Shown: piece after piece, positions 59,858 to 64,000 of the stretch
Numbering within the stretch: the first letter of the stretch is position 1
How the letters are laid out: the number at the start of each line of letters is the position of its first letter
Source: Mytilus edulis
Taxonomy: Eukaryota; Mollusca; Bivalvia; Mytilida; Mytilidae
DNA length: 64,000 bases
Direction: 5' to 3'
Assembly (NCBI RefSeq): GCF_963676685.1
Contig: NC_092355.1
Span: 75,607,176 to 75,671,175, forward strand
The notes under the pieces: model-generated
What the model was told of the DNA's origin: nothing
Seen by the model: only the letters and a program-made list of their open reading frames with translations
Databases searched by the model: none
Translations under genes and position numbers: made by a program

Positions 59858-59924
59858 CTTTGCATTCAGTCAAAGCTGAGTTCCACTTGTCCTCCTTGGC
59901 CACATTGTCTAATGGTACTGGAAT
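59858..59924 (-). CDS. 5'-most exon found of the transposase-like gene, 67 bp
   Basis: Acceptor CTTTCAG (ending 59925) and donor GTAAGC (from 59857). It encodes IPVPLDNVAKEDKWNSALTE plus a Cys-Lys end, and joins the next exon in phase. Exons further upstream were not found in the remaining 4 kb. Confidence 0.6.
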
Positions 59925-59989
59925 CTGAAAGAGTTGAAACATTATTAGGAGTGTACTAAAATAAAAAAGTTTCTACAAATGCTCCATTT

Positions 59990-61525
59990 GTTCTACTCTG
60001 CAGTGCTTTTCTATGTTTCGCTGAAGAAATATGGTAAAACAAATTATTTTGCTTGCCAATCTCGAAGATTAGAAAATGTGTCATCAGTAAACCATCAACA
60101 GTTTCCATCTTCAGTAAACGTCTGATTGGGACCAATGCCCAATTTCGGCATGCACATTATAGTCTTTAGGAGAACCATGCTACATGTATAAGGTATATCT
60201 GTTCGAAGTTTCAGGCTTATATGACTCATAATTTACAACAGATTATTTTTATCATTTTATAAATAGATTTGAGAAGGTGGACGGACAGGAGAACACATTG
60301 ACCATAAAAAATAGTACCACAGGCCTGTAATATTGTAAGCTGGACATTATTATCAATTGCCTTTATCCGCCTTTTTTAAGTTCATGTTAGATGTATAGTT
60401 AAACAAATCTATATCCTTCAATACTGAGAAAAAATAACATAGATTGTCCAAAACATTCTTTTGATTGTATTTAATCACTTCTAACTTTTATTGTTAAGTA
60501 CCTGTCTTTGTAAAAATCATGCAGAAGGTGATTCATGACATGTCACAGAAGTAATTTTTTTGCCCTATATCATAAGAACTTTGGTAGATGAGTAAAATTC
60601 TGTCTTTATTTTCCCTGTATTATGCCCGTTGCCATGGTAACCATCAAATCAACATTTTGCTTGAATATGTGAAAAAAGACCCTTTTTGAAAATATAAAAT
60701 AACGGAATTTAAAGTCCCATAGAAATATTGTTAATCAATACAAACAATATGTATATTTACAGTATTGACAAACAAAACCCCAAACTATACAAAAACATTA
60801 AAATTGTGAATTTACTAAATAGTTTGTTTCCAAAGCAACCATTTAAAAATGTGTTAAATTTCGAAAATGAAAAATTTCAAAAACTCCTAAATTTTAAATC
60901 TGTTTATCTCCCAAGACCAACAATACCAGGAAATGTCATTGACAAATTTTGAAAGACCACATTCTATATATTCATAAAATAAAAAGAAAGTCGTGCGTTT
61001 TTTTTTCTTAAAAAAAAAAATTTTAGTCAAAAATTGTCAATTTTCACCAAAATTCAGATTAACAATCAGATGAATAATCAAACATTTAGTAACTTAAAAA
61101 GCTAAAATATTCCATTTATATGTGCAATTCTGACACGCATTTGTTAATTTTAAACAAAAATATATAGTAAATGAAGACAGACTTGTACAAAATGAAAAAT
61201 CATCACTCTGGGTATGGTCCACCCCCCTTTTTTCGATTTTTTTTTTTTTTTTTCAAAATTATAAAATTTGTTGAAAAAAAACGTGGTATCTCATTTAGTT
61301 TACTTGTGAACTAAGTATTTTAAGAATTTAAGCATAACACAACTTCTAAAGTTGAGGGCATCATATGTACCACCCTCCCTTTAATCTTATATGTAAGATT
61401 TCTCAGAAGTTTAAAAAAAAAATGGTAATACGCATAACCCGTTGTAGTATCTAAGACTGATGCTGTCAGTGAAAAAGAATAATGTTGAATCCAAAACTTA
61501 GTTACTAGTAAGTCTATGTATAAAA
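59990..61525. other. AT-rich DNA with homopolymer runs
   Basis: 'catgctacatgtataaggta' to 'gaccataaaaaatagta' (about 60175-60315) resembles the end of a dispersed repeat. The rest holds T and A runs (61240, 60995) and no gene that I can support. Confidence 0.4.
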
Positions 61526-61530
61526 ATAAG

Positions 61531-61635
61531 ACGATGTGTTGTAATTGTCAATGAGACAATTAACTCTCCACCAGAGAGCAAAGACATAGAAATAAACAAC
61601 CACAGGTCACCGTATATCCTTCAACAATGAGCATA
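61531..61635 (+). repeat. 'gtcaatgagacaatt' dispersed repeat, second copy
   Basis: Matches 20521-20625 in order: 'aattgtcaatgagacaatta', 'aaacaaccacaggtcaccgt', 'atccttcaacaatgagca'. Confidence 0.7.
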
Positions 61636-62074
61636 ACATGATTATCTAGAAAAACAAATCTTAATGAACATTTAAAAAAAAAATAGCTCAGGATACTTTG
61701 TCCTTCAAAATGGCTATAAAAAAATTACAGGAACAATTTAATGCAACTCATTGTTGGTTTTTGAAACAGATTAATGCTTTAAAAACTTTAAACCTAGACT
61801 AAGAATTTGTCAATGTTTCTATTGTATATGGTGGAAAAGGACAGCTTGTCTATTATTATTATTTTTAAAAACCTAACTGATTATTATTTGTATACGGCAG
61901 AATAATCGATTTTTTTTATGGTTCTCAAAACATATTTTCCTTGTGGCCTTGAGGACAATTTGCTGGTCCTAACTATTATATACTGTTTTGATTCTCAAAC
62001 CTTTATGACAACCATGTGCAATGACCATTCATTGAATTTTGCCTAATTTAATCAATTGTTATATTTACACATTT

Positions 62075-62645
62075 TTATGCCCCCGCAGTGGCGGAGGGGG
62101 CATTAAGGTTTACCCTTGTCCGTCCTTCAGTACGTCCCAAAGTTGGTTTCTGTTCTCTATCTTTAGTTTGCCTCAACCAAATGTTATGAAACTTAATCAC
62201 ATTGCTTATTACCATAAAACACAGACTTAGTTTGAATTTTGGTGGTGTCACTTAAACCTCCAAGAGTTATGCCCCTTTACAGATAGACAAATTGCTGAAT
62301 TTTCCGTTTATGTTCTCTAACTTTAGTTTGTCTTTACCAGATGTTATTAAAATTATACACAATGCTTAAAACCACCATATACAGATCAACTTTGAATTTT
62401 GGTGGTGTCACTTTCACTGTTCTATGCAATGCCTCTTTATAGAGGAAAAAAGTTGCTGAATTTTTTGTTTTGTATTTCTTTCTTTAGTTTGCCTCAACAA
62501 AATGTTATGAAACTTTTACACAATACTTATCACCATAAAAGTTAGTACACAATTGGTAAGTGTCACTTTTACTGTTCTTCGGTTATGTCCGTTTATAACT
62601 TTTATGATATGCAAGCGGGAGCATCATCTGTGTCCAATGGACACA
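62075..62645 (+). repeat. tandem-structured repeat, about 160-bp unit, 3 copies
   Basis: It starts at 'atgcccccgcagtggcggag'. Units are marked by 'tttagtttgcctcaaccaaatg' at about 62162, 62325 and 62483, each followed by 'gaattttggtggtgtcactt' or a variant. It ends near 'gtgtccaatggacacattcc'. Confidence 0.7.
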
Positions 62646-63242
62646 TTCCGCATGTATTTCAAATCTTTTACATAAGTTAGATTAATTTATTATATATTAG
62701 AATAGAAAGAAAGGTTCTGTAGTTCTTCTTCAATTTCAATTTTAACCCAGTTAAATTGACATAGTGACAAATAAGTGTTTGCATAAAGGTTTTGATGTAC
62801 ATGTCGATTTACATTGGAGGTAAATAGTAACAGCCATTATGTGTACATAATCTGACTCTGCGCAATAGTATACTAGTCCACAAAAGAAACGATACAAGGC
62901 AATGTATTTTCCATAGATAATGAAATTGGATACACTGTACCAAGCTTAAAACTGTCCATTGGTCTAATCTTTACAGAGTGTTATTTTCTTATCAAAAAAA
63001 CACTGTTTTAAGACAAAAAAAATAAAATATTTTTTTATTTTTGTTTTATCAAAAATAGTATTTTTATAAATAAAAAATTCGAAATTAAGTTCTATAATGA
63101 TGGACAATGGACTTTTTTTAAAGAGTTATGACCCTTAAAAATATTAAAATTTATGGAAAGTGGCTTCGTTAGCGCTCTCGATGGTACAAGTTTTTAATTT
63201 TTTATTTTCAGTTTATTTCTAATAGGACGGACGTAGTTTTTT

Positions 63243-64000
63243 TTAGCTCACCGTTTCAAAGGAACTGTGAAATTTGCCATCACTTGGCGTCCGTCGTCGT
63301 CTGTTCGGTGTTAAATATTTGAAACATTTCCACTGAAATTACTGAACCAATTCCAGTAAAACTTAAACTGAATGATCCTTAGGATATCTAGAATAAAGTT
63401 TGTGTTTTATTTTCAATTTTGTAAAAAAAACATGGCCGCCATGGGTAAAAATAGAACATAGGGGTAACATGCGGTGTGTAGCTTATATCTCAAACACTAA
63501 AGCCTTGAGAGCGAATTTTCAGATAAATCTAACAACCCATTGTTGGGTTGCGGCCACTAAATTGTTAATTGTACGGAAATTTTGCAGTTTTTGGTTATTA
63601 TCTTGAATATTATTAATGACAAAGATAAACTGTAAACAGCACAACTTTCAGCAAAGTAAGATCTACAAATAAGTTTATATGACCAAAATTGTCAATTGAA
63701 TCATGTGGAGTTATAGCCCTTTAAAGAATTTTTTTCACAATTTGTTCATCTAGTTTGCTTACTTTAAAAAAAGTCTTCTTCTGAATATGCTAAATCGATT
63801 TCGGCCCAACTTGGGAGTATCTTGTATAAACTTTGTATTTTATTTCCTTGTACTTCAAGAAACTTAGCCACTATGGCTAAAATGGAACATAGGGGTAAAA
63901 TGCAAAGAACATTTAAATGGAATTTTTAAGCCACTCATTGATATATATTGAAAGACACAAATAATCATAGATGCAAAATTTATGAAACTAGGACAGAGTC
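63243..64000 (-). repeat. inverted copy of the 1.0-1.8 kb repeat
   Basis: It begins with 'ttttagctcaccgtttcaaa' and passes 'gccatcacttggcgtccgtc', 'aacccattgttgggttgcgg' and 'agcaaagtaagatctacaaa', all reverse complements of phrases at 1042-1795. It continues past the window end. The open frame at 63400-63606 is repeat-derived. Confidence 0.7.

Larger units (their letters stand above)
56889..59924 (-). pseudogene. broken DDE transposase-like gene with spliced 5' part
   Basis: Exons run 59924-59858, 59226-59159 and 58534-56889. The three junctions keep one frame (67 and 68 bases, then phase 0), and every border is AG/GT. The large exon encodes an acidic, Ser/Pro-rich linker and a zinc-binding pair (VCTECGEP) with a later CMRGHQSSW. 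GNLMVATAIILSGETF comes next, then a core with GDGRCDSPGYSAKY (first Asp, 57816-57818), VVVTDRHVQIRK (second Asp) and HQFDVWHLSK. GSLETYHSMMLKYCPKR is the probable Glu. This D-D-E layout and the WH motif match a transposase family I associate with Kolobok, often seen as 'uncharacterized protein' in fish and molluscs. It is broken twice: a one-base frameshift near 57953 and TAA at 57837-57839. The 5' exon with the start codon is not found. Confidence 0.75.

Overview
This is eukaryotic nuclear DNA. It is AT-rich, with only short open frames, spliced exons with GT/AG borders, and dense degenerate repeats. Several repeat families (the 'agctcacctggcc..gggccaattgagc' family, the 'atgcccc..tcgtaggtgggg' family, the 'gccaatgagacaactct' family and the 'caaatccggtaa / gtgctccggaa' retroelement tail) are ones I associate with bivalve molluscs, above all Mytilus-type mussels. 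That assignment is inference from memory, not a search result.

Layout. 1-9.4 kb: old repeats surrounding a minus-strand multi-exon gene or gene relic (3118-9365). It has a CxxC-H-C zinc-finger-like last exon and two in-frame nonsense codons. 9.6-16.6 kb: degenerate tandem repeats, a 0.67 kb TTAA-flanked inverted-repeat element, a comparatively complex promoter-like stretch at 12-13.2 kb, and a repeat split by a terminal-inverted-repeat (TIR) element. 17.4-22.9 kb: more TIR elements, inverted repeats and a 160-bp tandem repeat. 23.0-31.76 kb: an 8.7 kb satellite array of a 65-bp monomer with higher-order structure, each monomer centred on a GTGTTTAAACAC palindrome. Related repeat tails flank the array on both sides. 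32.96-34.09 kb: a 31-bp minisatellite of about 36 copies. 34-41 kb: fragments of two reverse-transcriptase elements and nested miniature elements. 42.6-51.8 kb: an old segmental duplication in which each half carries two copies of a roughly 0.5 kb module. 52.4-56.0 kb: a possible small plus-strand two-exon gene with two alternative last exons. 56.9-59.9 kb: a spliced but broken DDE transposase-like gene on the minus strand. 59.9-64 kb: intronic-looking AT-rich DNA and old repeats, ending in an inverted copy of the repeat found at 1.0-1.8 kb.

I see no intact long gene, rRNA, tRNA, CRISPR array or operon. Most of the window is the work of mobile elements. Three TIR elements share a 5-bp target duplication, and three others are bordered by TTAA. 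The broken transposase looks most like the Kolobok type, a superfamily that targets TTAA, so the coding relic and the TTAA-flanked elements may belong to one transposition system. That link is inferred. The only host-gene candidates are the 3.1-9.4 kb gene, the 52.4-56.0 kb small gene and a weak first-exon candidate near 12.5 kb.
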